A stretch of 64,000 bases of DNA from JBBPZA01 sp963728925 (GTDB lineage Bacteria; Actinomycetota; Thermoleophilia; Solirubrobacterales; Solirubrobacteraceae). The position numbers were made by a program, and so were the translations under genes. The stretch covers positions 62,001 to 126,000 of the forward strand of contig CAVSMB010000009.1 of NCBI GenBank assembly GCA_963728925.1, given 5' to 3'. The notes beneath the pieces were generated by a model. The model was not told where the DNA came from, did no database searches, and was given only the letters and a program-made list of their open reading frames with translations. Of this stretch, positions 8,538-16,122 are shown piece by piece (within the stretch, counting starts at the first letter, position 1; each line of letters starts with the position of its first letter).

Positions 8538-10439
8538 CTATCGCGTCCTCGACGTACCGACGACGAACTTCTTCTTGAGCCCGAACCACTCCGAGAGCAT
8601 GTAGCGCGCCGCCGGCGCGGCGGCCTCGGCGCCGAAGCCGCCCTGCTCGACGGTCACCGCGAGGACGATCGGGCGGCGGCGGTCCGGGACATAGGCGATG
8701 TACCACGACTGGTCGCCCTGTCCGGGACGCTCGGCCGTGCCGGTCTTGCCGTAGATCGTGCGTCCGAAGCCCCTGAAGACGTCGGCCGACGTGCCGCCGG
8801 GCTCCATGGCGGCCTCCCGCAGACCCTCGAGGATCGAGCTGCGCGTGCTCGAGGCGATCTTCACCCGGCGCGAGGGATCCGGCTCGATCTGCTGCAGGGT
8901 CCGGCCGGCGCCGTCCTCGACGCGCAGCCCGATGTGCGGGCGAACGACCTTGCTCCCGTTGGCCAGGGTCGAGTACGCCACGGCCATCTGCAGCGGGGTC
9001 GCCTGCAGGTAGCCCTGCCCCACGGCGAGGTTGATGTTCTGGCCGACCGTCCACGGCGCGTCGTAGGGGAACTGCTTGTTGCGGTAGCCGCGGTTCACCA
9101 GCGCCGGGGTCGGCACGAGGCCCTTGAACTCGCCGGGGAGATCGATGCCCGTCCGCCGCCCCAGCCCGAGCCGCTTGGCCCACGTCTGGATGATGTCGCC
9201 GCCCTCGCCGTTGGCCTGCAGGCCCATCGTGTAGAAGAAGACGTCGGAGGAGACCTTGAGCGCCTGGACCACGTTGACCGGGCCGTTGACGGCGTTGCCG
9301 GCGTTGTTGAAGGTCACGCCGCCCACGGTGAGCGAGCCGCCGTCGTTGATGATCGTCCCGGGGGTGATGAGGCCGGACTGCAGCGCCGCGGTCGCGGTGA
9401 TCAGCTTGAACGTGGAGCCTGTCGGATAGAGCCCGGCGCTCGCGCGGTTGTAGAGCGGCGCGCCGTATTCCTCGCTGTTGAGCTTCTTGAAGAGCCCCTG
9501 GCTGACCGGCTTGGAGAACACGTTGGGGTCGAAGCTCGGGTAGGAGCCCATGGCGAGGACCTCGCCGTTGGTGGGGTCCAGGGCGACAAACGCGCCGCGC
9601 CGGCCCGCGCCGGCCGTCGCGGTGGTCGAGACGCCGGCCGCCGACATCGCCTCCTCGCCGGCCTTCTCGAGGTCGAGGTCGACCGACAGGCGCACCTGCC
9701 GGCCGGGCGCGGGCGGCAGCTCGGGCCCGCGCGCCTTGGCCTGACCCAGCGCGTCGATGTAGATCCGCTGCGCGCCGTCGCGCCCGCGCAGGTAGCGATC
9801 GTAGGTGTACTCGATCCCGTCCTTGCCGACGATCGTTCCCTGGTCGACGCCGCGGAACTTGGACTGCTTGAGCTCCGCGGGGCTGATCTCGCCGACCGTT
9901 CCGAAGAGCTGGGCGGCGAGCGTCTTGCGCGGATAGCGGCGCAGGAAGACCGGCTGGGCCTTGACGCCGGGGAACTGGCTCTGGCGCTCGTAGAAGTACG
10001 CGTAGACCGCCTGGGGGACGTCGTTCTTCAGGGTGACGTCGGCGTAGGGCAGCGCGGCGCGCTGGGTCTTGATCTGGCGACGGATCTTCTTCGGGGTGAT
10101 GCCGAGGATCTTCCCGAGCCGGCGGTAGAGGGCGTTTCGCTCGGGGCCGGCGGGCGGGAGCTTCTCGGGGTCGATCTGCACCGCGGTGGAGACGCGGTTG
10201 TCGACCAGCGTGCGGCCCTGGCGATCGACGATGTCGCCGCGCGGGGCCTGGATGCGCACGTCGCGGATGCGGTTGTCGTTCGCGGTCGCGAGGAACTGGT
10301 CCCCAGAGAGCACCTCGAGGAACCACAGCCGGAAGAAGATGATCGCGAAGAAGGCGACCGCGATGCCCCCGGCGACCATCACCCGAAAGGCGAGCTGCGG
10401 AGTGATCGGAGGCCGGCGGTCCTCGATCGGGTCGATCAT
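8538..10439 (-). CDS. mrdA: Penicillin-binding protein 2 (elongation transpeptidase)
   Basis: A class B PBP that crosslinks peptidoglycan during side-wall growth. The 633-aa protein has one N-terminal transmembrane helix (about residues 18-40), a pedestal/dimerisation region with R.I.APRGDI..RQGR near 60-75, and the transpeptidase domain. The active-site motifs are STFK (SxxK, near 341), SSD (SxN equivalent, near 400) and KTG (near 562). The start is the ATG at 10439, overlapping the mreD stop by 4 bp (ATGA). Its position between mreD and rodA is the classical mre-mrd operon layout, so it acts with RodA and MreBCD. Confidence 0.95.
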   Translation of the reverse strand: MIDPIEDRRPPITPQLAFRVMVAGGIAVAFFAIIFFRLWFLEVLSGDQFLATANDNRIRDVRIQAPRGDIVDRQGRTLVDNRVSTAVQIDPEKLPPAGPERNALYRRLGKILGITPKKIRRQIKTQRAALPYADVTLKNDVPQAVYAYFYERQSQFPGVKAQPVFLRRYPRKTLAAQLFGTVGEISPAELKQSKFRGVDQGTIVGKDGIEYTYDRYLRGRDGAQRIYIDALGQAKARGPELPPAPGRQVRLSVDLDLEKAGEEAMSAAGVSTTATAGAGRRGAFVALDPTNGEVLAMGSYPSFDPNVFSKPVSQGLFKKLNSEEYGAPLYNRASAGLYPTGSTFKLITATAALQSGLITPGTIINDGGSLTVGGVTFNNAGNAVNGPVNVVQALKVSSDVFFYTMGLQANGEGGDIIQTWAKRLGLGRRTGIDLPGEFKGLVPTPALVNRGYRNKQFPYDAPWTVGQNINLAVGQGYLQATPLQMAVAYSTLANGSKVVRPHIGLRVEDGAGRTLQQIEPDPSRRVKIASSTRSSILEGLREAAMEPGGTSADVFRGFGRTIYGKTGTAERPGQGDQSWYIAYVPDRRRPIVLAVTVEQGGFGAEAAAPAARYMLSEWFGLKKKFVVGTSRTR

Positions 10440-10996
10440 GGGCGCGAGATCGGGCTGAGCCCGCCGGTCGTGTAGGCCCGGCGCCGGCGGCGACGCGGGT
10501 CGTCGGGCAGGTGCGCGACGAGCACGCGGCGCACGACCACGTAGACGGGCAGGGCGAGCACGGCGTTGACGATCACCGTCGCGAGGATCTCGCGCAGCAG
10601 CAGCCAGCTCACCGGCGCGTCGACGCCCAGCAGGAACTGCATGACCGAGAAGCCGACGGTCCAGATGACTGTCGCGGCGGCGCCCGCGGCGACCGGGATG
10701 AGCGTGTGCGACGGATCGCGCAGCTCGCGCAGGCGTCCCGCCGAGTAGCCCACGGCCACCCCGATCAGCGACTGGACCCCGAGGTCCTGGAGCAGCGCCA
10801 TGTCGACGAGCAGCCCCATGCCGAAGCCCATGCACGCGCCCGGGATCGAGCCGGCCAGCAGCCCGACCGACATGACGACGAGCGGGGTGAGGTCGGCGGT
10901 GACGCCGAGCAGCGTGACCTGCGACACCGCGGTGAGCTGGACGATCACGGCGACGACGCCGAGCACCCAGAGGCGAATGGCGATTGGGACGTCCAT
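10436..10996 (-). CDS. mreD: Rod shape-determining membrane protein MreD
   Basis: An inner-membrane component of the elongasome. The 186-aa protein has five to six hydrophobic helices, the G.GMG...D helix turn (GFGMGLLVDMALLQDLG) near residue 65 that is typical of MreD, and a basic C-terminal tail (DDPRRRRRRAY). It is coupled to mrdA by an ATGA overlap and to a preceding 32-aa ORF by a TGATG overlap. MreD sequences are weakly conserved, so recognition rests mainly on topology and position between mreC and mrdA. Confidence 0.9.
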   Translation of the reverse strand: MDVPIAIRLWVLGVVAVIVQLTAVSQVTLLGVTADLTPLVVMSVGLLAGSIPGACMGFGMGLLVDMALLQDLGVQSLIGVAVGYSAGRLRELRDPSHTLIPVAAGAAATVIWTVGFSVMQFLLGVDAPVSWLLLREILATVIVNAVLALPVYVVVRRVLVAHLPDDPRRRRRRAYTTGGLSPISRP

Positions 10997-11094
10997 CAGC
11001 GGGCGGCCTCGTACGTCGTGGGACGGCGACGGGCGGCTATCGCCCTCACGGCCTCGGACCGGTCGCGGCGCAGGGCGATCCCCGTCCCGGCCAT
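10996..11094 (-). CDS. 32-aa micro-ORF between mreC and mreD
   Basis: Between mreC and mreD there is an ORF of 33 codons. Its ATG shares a base with the mreC stop (TGATG at 11092-11096) and its TGA shares a base with the mreD start (TGATG at 10994-10998). The predicted peptide starts MAGTGIALRRDRSEAV and is strongly basic (about nine arginines), with no transmembrane segment. Overlaps at both ends would let ribosomes pass from mreC through the micro-ORF into mreD. It could be a translational-coupling device rather than a functional peptide; no homolog is known to me. Confidence 0.4.
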   Translation of the reverse strand: MAGTGIALRRDRSEAVRAIAARRRPTTYEAAR

Positions 11095-11978
11095 CACGGC
11101 CCCACCTGCGCGGTGGTCCGCAGGTCGGTCTTGGGCCTGGTCAGGACCTGGACGAAGTCGAGCTTGCGCACGTCGGCGTAGGGCTTGACGTGGATCCCCT
11201 GGTAGACGTCGAGGTCGCCGCCGTCGATCTTCGTCACCGCGCCGATCGGGATCCCGGGCGGGAAGAGCGACTCGAAGCGTTGCGAACGCGAGCCCGCGGT
11301 GACCACGCGCTGGCCGCGCTTCACGTTCTCGGTCTTGGAGACGAAGTTGAGGACGAGGTCGTCGGGCTTGCCGACGGCGGTCTTGACCACGCCGGTGACC
11401 CCCGTCAGTGCGACCCGAGCCGTCACCCCGCTGGTGCTGTCGGTGATCAGCGTGACCTGCGCGGCGCCGTTGGACACGTCGGAGACCTTGCCGACGAGCC
11501 CCTCGCCGTTGACCACCGGCTGGTTGACGGCGACGCCCGAGCTCGAGCCCTTGTCGATCGTCACGGTCGCGTACCAGATCGTCGAGGAGCGGGCGATCAC
11601 ACGACCGCTGACCGGCTTGTAGCGCGCGAGCTCCGCCTCGCGGTCGAGCCCGAGCTGGCCGCGCAGCTGCGCGTTCTCGTTGCGCAGGGCGTCGACCGCC
11701 GTCGCGTCCTTGCGCAGCGCGTCGCGCTCGCGCTTGAGCTGGTCGACGTCGCCCTTGGCGTTGAGGGTGTCGCCGACCCAGCCCGATAGATCGGAGATCG
11801 GCTTCAGCGCGCGGCTCGCCCCCTCCTGGAGCGGCGCGAGCACCTCGAGGAACCCGCGCTGGACCGAGCGCAGCGGGCCGCCGGCCGACTCGCCGAAGTA
11901 CGCGGTGAGGAGGATCAGGGACCCGGCGACGAGCAGTGCGAGCACCGCGCGTCGCCGGCGGACGTTTCGGTCGTACAC
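11094..11978 (-). CDS. mreC: Rod shape-determining protein MreC
   Basis: A bitopic scaffold protein that links MreB to PBP2 and RodA. It shows an N-terminal transmembrane helix (about residues 8-28), then a coiled coil (LKRERDALRKDATAVDALRNENAQLR, roughly 80-105) and the beta-rich C-terminal domain with RVIARSSTIWYATVTIDKGSSSGV and the late GIPIG..V segment. The GTG at 11978 is chosen because an in-frame ATG at 12041 would overlap mreB by 26 bp and add a proline/arginine leader; a GGAG sequence lies about 14 nt upstream of the GTG. The stop overlaps the following micro-ORF. Confidence 0.92.
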   Translation of the reverse strand: MYDRNVRRRRAVLALLVAGSLILLTAYFGESAGGPLRSVQRGFLEVLAPLQEGASRALKPISDLSGWVGDTLNAKGDVDQLKRERDALRKDATAVDALRNENAQLRGQLGLDREAELARYKPVSGRVIARSSTIWYATVTIDKGSSSGVAVNQPVVNGEGLVGKVSDVSNGAAQVTLITDSTSGVTARVALTGVTGVVKTAVGKPDDLVLNFVSKTENVKRGQRVVTAGSRSQRFESLFPPGIPIGAVTKIDGGDLDVYQGIHVKPYADVRKLDFVQVLTRPKTDLRTTAQVGP

Positions 11979-12015
11979 AGGAAGCGGTTCTCCAAAGCCG
12001 TGTGTGCCGGCGCGC

Positions 12016-13062
12016 CTAGCGGCGCCGGCGGGTCTTCGCATTCTTGTTGGAGCGGTGGATGGCCTCGAACTCCTCCAGGGAGCGCCCGGAACCGACGGCC
12101 ACGCACGTCAGCGGGGACTCGGCGAGGTGTGTGGGCATCTGCGTCTCGTGCCGCAGTCGCTCATCGAGGCCCTCGAGCAGCGAGCCGCCGCCGGCAAGCA
12201 TGATCCCACGATCCATGATGTCCGCCGCCAGCTCGGGCGGCGTCCGGTCCAGCGTCTCCTTGACCGCGTCGAGGATCTGCCCGACGGGCTCCTCGAGTGC
12301 GGCGCGGATCTCCTCAGACGTGAGGACCACCGTCTTGGGTAAACCGGAGACCATGTCGCGGCCGCGGATCTCGGCCTGGACCTCTTCGGCCATGGGGTAG
12401 GCCGAGCCGATCTCGAGCTTGACCTCCTCGGCGGTCTGGTTGCCGATGAGCAGCTTGTACTCGCGCTTGACGTAGTTGATGATCGCGTCGTCCATCTCGT
12501 CGCCGCCGACGCGGATCGACTGAGACACGACGATCCCGCCGAGCGAGATGACGGCGACCTCCGAGGTGCCGCCGCCGACGTCCACCACCATGTTGCCGGT
12601 CGGCTCGCCCACCGGCAGCCCGGAGCCGATCGCCGCGGCCATCGGCTCCTCGATGAGGTAGGCCTGGCGCGCGCCGGCGGAGAGGCACGCCTCCTCGACC
12701 GCTCGCTTCTCCACCCCGGTGACCCCGGAGGGCACGCACACGACGACGCGCGGGTGCGCCCAGCGGTTCTGGTGGACCTTCTGGATGAAGTGGCGCAGCA
12801 TCTCCTCGGTCACGTCGAAGTCGGCGATCACGCCGTCCTTCAGCGGGCGGATGGCCTGGATCGTGCCCGGCGTACGCCCCAGCATGCGCTTGGCCTCGAT
12901 GCCGACCGCGTGGACCTCGCCGGTGCGCGAGTCGACGGCGACCACCGAGGGCTCTGAGAGCACGATCCCGCGCCCACGCACGTAGACGAGCGTGTTCGCC
13001 GTCCCGAGGTCGACCGCCATGTCGCGGCCACCGAAACCGGTGAGGTAGCTGAAGAAACCCAT
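12016..13062 (-). CDS. mreB: Rod shape-determining protein MreB
   Basis: A bacterial actin that forms membrane-associated filaments directing lateral wall synthesis. The 348-aa protein has the phosphate-1 loop DLGTANTLVYV near residue 18, CVPSGVTGVEKRAV near 108, phosphate-2 VVDVGGGTSEVAVISLGG near 160, and the GIMLAGGGSLLEGLDERL adenosine motif near 290. It is the first gene of a leftward set mreB-mreC-(micro-ORF)-mreD-mrdA-rodA. The tail (NKNAKTRRRR) is basic. The 128-bp gap upstream contains a likely promoter. Confidence 0.97.
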   Translation of the reverse strand: MGFFSYLTGFGGRDMAVDLGTANTLVYVRGRGIVLSEPSVVAVDSRTGEVHAVGIEAKRMLGRTPGTIQAIRPLKDGVIADFDVTEEMLRHFIQKVHQNRWAHPRVVVCVPSGVTGVEKRAVEEACLSAGARQAYLIEEPMAAAIGSGLPVGEPTGNMVVDVGGGTSEVAVISLGGIVVSQSIRVGGDEMDDAIINYVKREYKLLIGNQTAEEVKLEIGSAYPMAEEVQAEIRGRDMVSGLPKTVVLTSEEIRAALEEPVGQILDAVKETLDRTPPELAADIMDRGIMLAGGGSLLEGLDERLRHETQMPTHLAESPLTCVAVGSGRSLEEFEAIHRSNKNAKTRRRR

Positions 13063-13190
13063 GGGTCAGTAGGGCGGGGCGGACATGACGCGCGCGTGGC
13101 AGCCACGGCTGCCGGAGTCCGACCCCCGTCCGGTGGGGCAGTGTATCGAACGACCCCACCCGCTCCGGGGTGCGAAAGACGCTGCAAACC
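13063..13190 (-). promoter_or_regulatory. Probable mreB promoter region
   Basis: This gap separates mreB from the end of maf. On the minus strand a TACACT -10-like hexamer lies at 13145-13140, which would give a leader of about 70 nt. No clear -35 element is seen at the usual spacing. The leader also contains GGCAGCC/GGCTGCC, an inverted repeat. Assignment is by position and hexamer only. Confidence 0.35.
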
Positions 13191-13739
13191 TCACGAGCAG
13201 ACGAGCTCGAGCAGCACCTCGGAGGGAAGTCCGACCACGGTGAGCCAGTCTCCGTCGATCCGCTCCACCAGCGCGGCTCCGCTTCCCTGGATCGCGTAGG
13301 CGCCGGCCCGTCCGCGCCACTCGCCGGTGCCCAGATACCAGTCGATCGCGGCGCGGTCCAGGCGCCGGAAGGCGACCGCAGTCTCAGACACCCACTCGCG
13401 GCCCGCGCCGGGCCCGTCGAGGCGCGCGGCGGACACCACCGAATGAGTCCGCCCGGCCAGCGCCGCGAGCGTGGTGCGCGCGTGCGCCTCGTCGCGAGGC
13501 TGGCCGTGGATGCGCCCGTCGAGGGCGACGACGGTGTCCGCCCCCAGCACGCGGCGACCCGGGAGGCGGCAGGCCACCGCCTCGGCCTTTAGCCGGGCGT
13601 TGGCCAGAGCGAGCGCCGCGGCCTCCCCGTCTCCGAGTTCGACCACACCGGCCGGCACGACCTCGAGGGCGATGCCGGCGCGCTCGAGGATCGCCCGCCG
13701 CTGGGGCGAGCGCGAGGCGAGGACCAGAGGCCCGCTCAG
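13191..13739 (-). CDS. maf: Maf family nucleoside triphosphate pyrophosphatase
   Basis: A house-cleaning pyrophosphatase acting on dTTP/UTP or modified nucleotides. The family's N-terminal LVLASxSPxR phosphate-binding motif is present as LVLASRSPQRR, but it lies upstream of the first GTG (13658). No ATG, GTG or TTG occurs in frame before it. The best start is a CTG at 13739 that overlaps the ndk stop as CTGA, giving 182 aa. Other motifs are the catalytic GADTVV near 73, GRTHSVVS near 105, AGAYAIQGSGA near 147 and VGLPSEVLLELV at the end. A start at 13658 would lose the catalytic N-terminus. Confidence 0.85.
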   Translation of the reverse strand: MSGPLVLASRSPQRRAILERAGIALEVVPAGVVELGDGEAAALALANARLKAEAVACRLPGRRVLGADTVVALDGRIHGQPRDEAHARTTLAALAGRTHSVVSAARLDGPGAGREWVSETAVAFRRLDRAAIDWYLGTGEWRGRAGAYAIQGSGAALVERIDGDWLTVVGLPSEVLLELVCS

Positions 13740-14140
13740 CCCTCGCCGAAGAACAGCTCGATCTCCCGCGCGGCGGACTCCGACGAGTCCGAGCCGTGGA
13801 CGAGGTTCTGGCCCACCTCGACGGCGTGGTCGCCGCGGATCGAGCCCGGCGAGGCCTCCAGCGGGTTCGTCGCCCCGATGACCTGCCGCGCAGCGGCGAC
13901 CGCCTGCTCGCCCTCGAGGACCATGGCGACGATCGGCCCCGACGTGATGAACTGGACGAGCTCGCCGAAGAACGGCTTTCCCTCGTGCTCGGCGTAGTGG
14001 CGTTCGGCGAGCTGCTGGTCGACGGTCAGCAGGCGCAGCGCGCCGATGCGCAGGCCCTTGCTCTCGAAGCGGGCGATGATCTCACCGGTCAGCCCGCGCG
14101 CGAACGCGTCGGGCTTGACCAGGATGAGCGTCGGGTCCAT
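13736..14140 (-). CDS. ndk: Nucleoside diphosphate kinase
   Basis: Transfers gamma-phosphate from ATP to nucleoside diphosphates through a phosphohistidine. The 134-aa protein begins MDPTLILVKPDAFARGL and contains the family signature around the active-site His115 (NLVHGSDS), with RGD near 103. The length is standard for the small bacterial enzyme. The start at 14140 has a GGAG-like sequence close upstream; longer in-frame reading leads into the neighbouring zinc-ribbon gene. The stop overlaps the proposed CTG start of maf. Confidence 0.97.
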   Translation of the reverse strand: MDPTLILVKPDAFARGLTGEIIARFESKGLRIGALRLLTVDQQLAERHYAEHEGKPFFGELVQFITSGPIVAMVLEGEQAVAAARQVIGATNPLEASPGSIRGDHAVEVGQNLVHGSDSSESAAREIELFFGEG

Positions 14141-14169
14141 CTCGGTCTCCTCTGTCGGGAGCCGGGAGC

Positions 14170-14688
14170 CTACGTTTCGCGCACGGTCTCGCGCTCGCCG
14201 GTCTCCGACCGGCGGCGGCGGCGGCGCGCGGTGCGCTCCGGGGGGGCGACCTCGGCTTCGCAGTACGGGCACACCCGCCACGCCGGGTCGAGCGGGCGCG
14301 TGCAGTTCGGGCACGGGTCCTTGAGCTTGCGAAGGCAGCTCGGGCAGCGCAGGAAGTCCTTGTCGACCGGTTGGTCGCAGTGCGGGCAGAACTGCGTGCT
14401 GAGCTCGTAGAGGCGGGCCTCGGCGGCCTGCATCTCGAGGTCGCGCTCGCGCACATCGTCGAGGTACTCGGGCGGGCGCACGATCATGTAGACGATCGTC
14501 CCGACGAACGGGAACAGGGAGGCGGCCGTGGCGCAGGCGACGAGCATCGGGTCGCCGATGCGCCGGCGGGCGTCGGCGTAGGTCCAGTAGACCAGGGCCA
14601 GCCAGATGACCACCAGGAACAGCAGCAGCATGTTGACGACCAGGTTCAGGGCGTCGTTGGTGATGCCGAAGACCGCGACGATCGTCAT
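14170..14688 (-). CDS. Membrane protein with double zinc ribbon
   Basis: A 172-aa protein with two N-terminal transmembrane helices (about residues 12-38 and 50-72) and a cytoplasmic tail bearing four CxxC knuckles: CPHC, CPSC, CPNC and CPYC between residues 100 and 145. Such paired ribbons (DZR/zinc-ribbon families) usually bind Zn and mediate protein contacts. The C-terminus is arginine-rich. It lies between ndk and folC in the same direction. The function is unknown; the architecture recurs in actinobacterial genomes as a conserved hypothetical. Confidence 0.75.
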   Translation of the reverse strand: MTIVAVFGITNDALNLVVNMLLLFLVVIWLALVYWTYADARRRIGDPMLVACATAASLFPFVGTIVYMIVRPPEYLDDVRERDLEMQAAEARLYELSTQFCPHCDQPVDKDFLRCPSCLRKLKDPCPNCTRPLDPAWRVCPYCEAEVAPPERTARRRRRRSETGERETVRET

Positions 14689-14739
14689 GTGCGCAGGCGA
14701 GTGTAGTGGGTGGCTCCCCGGACCTGGACGGGCCGGACG

Positions 14740-14859
14740 CTAGAGGAATAGGCGCCCGAAGGCGTAGCCCAGGCCGAAGAACACGAGGATCACGAGCGCC
14801 ACGACGACGGCCACCAGGGCCATCATCGAGAGGAAATGCGGTCCGTCGGAGTCGTTCAC
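14740..14859 (-). CDS. 39-aa single-pass membrane peptide
   Basis: A short ORF whose GTG start overlaps the folC stop in a GTGA arrangement (14856-14859). The peptide has a polar N-terminus (VNDSDGPHFLS) followed by one strongly hydrophobic helix (residues 13-37) with glycines (GLGYAFGRLFL). The overlap with folC and the clean transmembrane profile support a real small gene. A function cannot be assigned. Confidence 0.6.
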   Translation of the reverse strand: MNDSDGPHFLSMMALVAVVVALVILVFFGLGYAFGRLFL

Positions 14860-16103
14860 AGCATCGAGGCGCGGCCCTCTCCGGGCGCGCGCGCGAGGTC
14901 GGCGACGAGGTAGATCGAGCCGGTGGCGAGCACGGTGCCCGACGGGCCCGCGAGCTCGCGCGCCCGGGCGAGGGCACGGTGCGGATCGCCGTGCACCTCG
15001 GCGGGCGGGCCCGCGAGCTGGCCGGCGAGCGACTGGAGGGTGGCCGGCGACAGCGCGCGCGGGTTGGCGTTGGAGGTCAGCACGACGGCGTCGCAACGGG
15101 GCAGGAGCGCGCTGAGCATAGCCGGGGCGTCCTTGTCGTCGAGGATCGACAGCACCGCGACGAGCGGCCGCGGAGGCTCCATCTCCTCCACCGCCTCGGC
15201 CAGGGCGACCATCCCGCTCGGGTTGTGCGCCCCGTCGAGGATGGTGAGGGGCTCGTGCCCGACGACCTCCATGCGCCCCGGAACGAGCACGGCGGCCGCC
15301 GCCTCGCGCACGGCGGCCTCGTCGAGCGGGCCCAGCAGCGCCTCGGCGGCGGCTCGGGCGAGCGCGAAGTTGCGCCGCTGGTAGCCCCCGGACGCGGCGA
15401 CGGGGACGCCCGGGTCGACGGGCGCGTGCACGAGCTTGGCGCCGTGCCTGCGGGCGGCGGCCGCCGCCTCGGCCTCCGCCTCTGGAGGCAGCTCGCCGAC
15501 CACCAGCGTCGCTCCGTCGCGGACCACCGCGAGCTTCTCGCCCGCGATGTCGCGCAGCGTCGGCCCCAGCCAGCGGGTGTGCTCGAGCGAGACCGTGGTC
15601 AGCACCTGCACGCTGCTCGGGATCACGTTGGTCGCGTCGTAGCGCCCGCCGAGCCCGGCCTCCACGACGGCGACGTCGACCTCGCGGCGGGCCATCTCCG
15701 AGAACGCCGCGGCGGTGAGCGCCTCGAACTGCGTGACGCGGTCGCCGTCGCTCAGCGTGCGATCGACGAGCTCGGCCGCGTGCGCGGCCCGCTGGACGGC
15801 TGCGCCGAATGCGCCGGGGTCGAGATCGCGCTCGTCGATGCGGATGCGCTCGGTGAACGAGCGCAGGTGTGGCGACAGGTAGGCGCCGCTCCGGGCGCCG
15901 TGGCGCTCGAGGATCGCCGCGATCATCCGCACCGTCGAGGACTTGCCGTTGGAGCCCACGACGTGGATGGAGGCGAAGTCGCGCTGGGGCAGCCCGAGCG
16001 CGGTGGTGAGCCGGCGCATGCGGTCCAGGCCGAAGCGCATGCCGAAGAGCTCGAGGCCGAGCAGGTAGCGCTCGGCGTCCTGCGCGGTCCAGGTCGGGGT
16101 CAC
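14856..16103 (-). CDS. folC: Folylpolyglutamate synthase / dihydrofolate synthase
   Basis: A Mur-ligase-fold ATP-dependent enzyme that adds glutamate to dihydropteroate and folates. It shows the P-loop VGSNGKSST near residue 48, the LSPHL folate segment near 77, VVEAGLGGRYDATN near 145, SLEHTRWLG near 173, and DGAHNPSG near 290. Its 415 aa match the family. A GTG at 16103 is the start, 20 bp after the valS stop. It is followed by a coupled 39-aa membrane peptide. The valS-folC order is common in Gram-positives. Confidence 0.95.
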   Translation of the reverse strand: MTPTWTAQDAERYLLGLELFGMRFGLDRMRRLTTALGLPQRDFASIHVVGSNGKSSTVRMIAAILERHGARSGAYLSPHLRSFTERIRIDERDLDPGAFGAAVQRAAHAAELVDRTLSDGDRVTQFEALTAAAFSEMARREVDVAVVEAGLGGRYDATNVIPSSVQVLTTVSLEHTRWLGPTLRDIAGEKLAVVRDGATLVVGELPPEAEAEAAAAARRHGAKLVHAPVDPGVPVAASGGYQRRNFALARAAAEALLGPLDEAAVREAAAAVLVPGRMEVVGHEPLTILDGAHNPSGMVALAEAVEEMEPPRPLVAVLSILDDKDAPAMLSALLPRCDAVVLTSNANPRALSPATLQSLAGQLAGPPAEVHGDPHRALARARELAGPSGTVLATGSIYLVADLARAPGEGRASML

Positions 16104-16122
16104 AGCGCGCTCCGGGCGGGGG

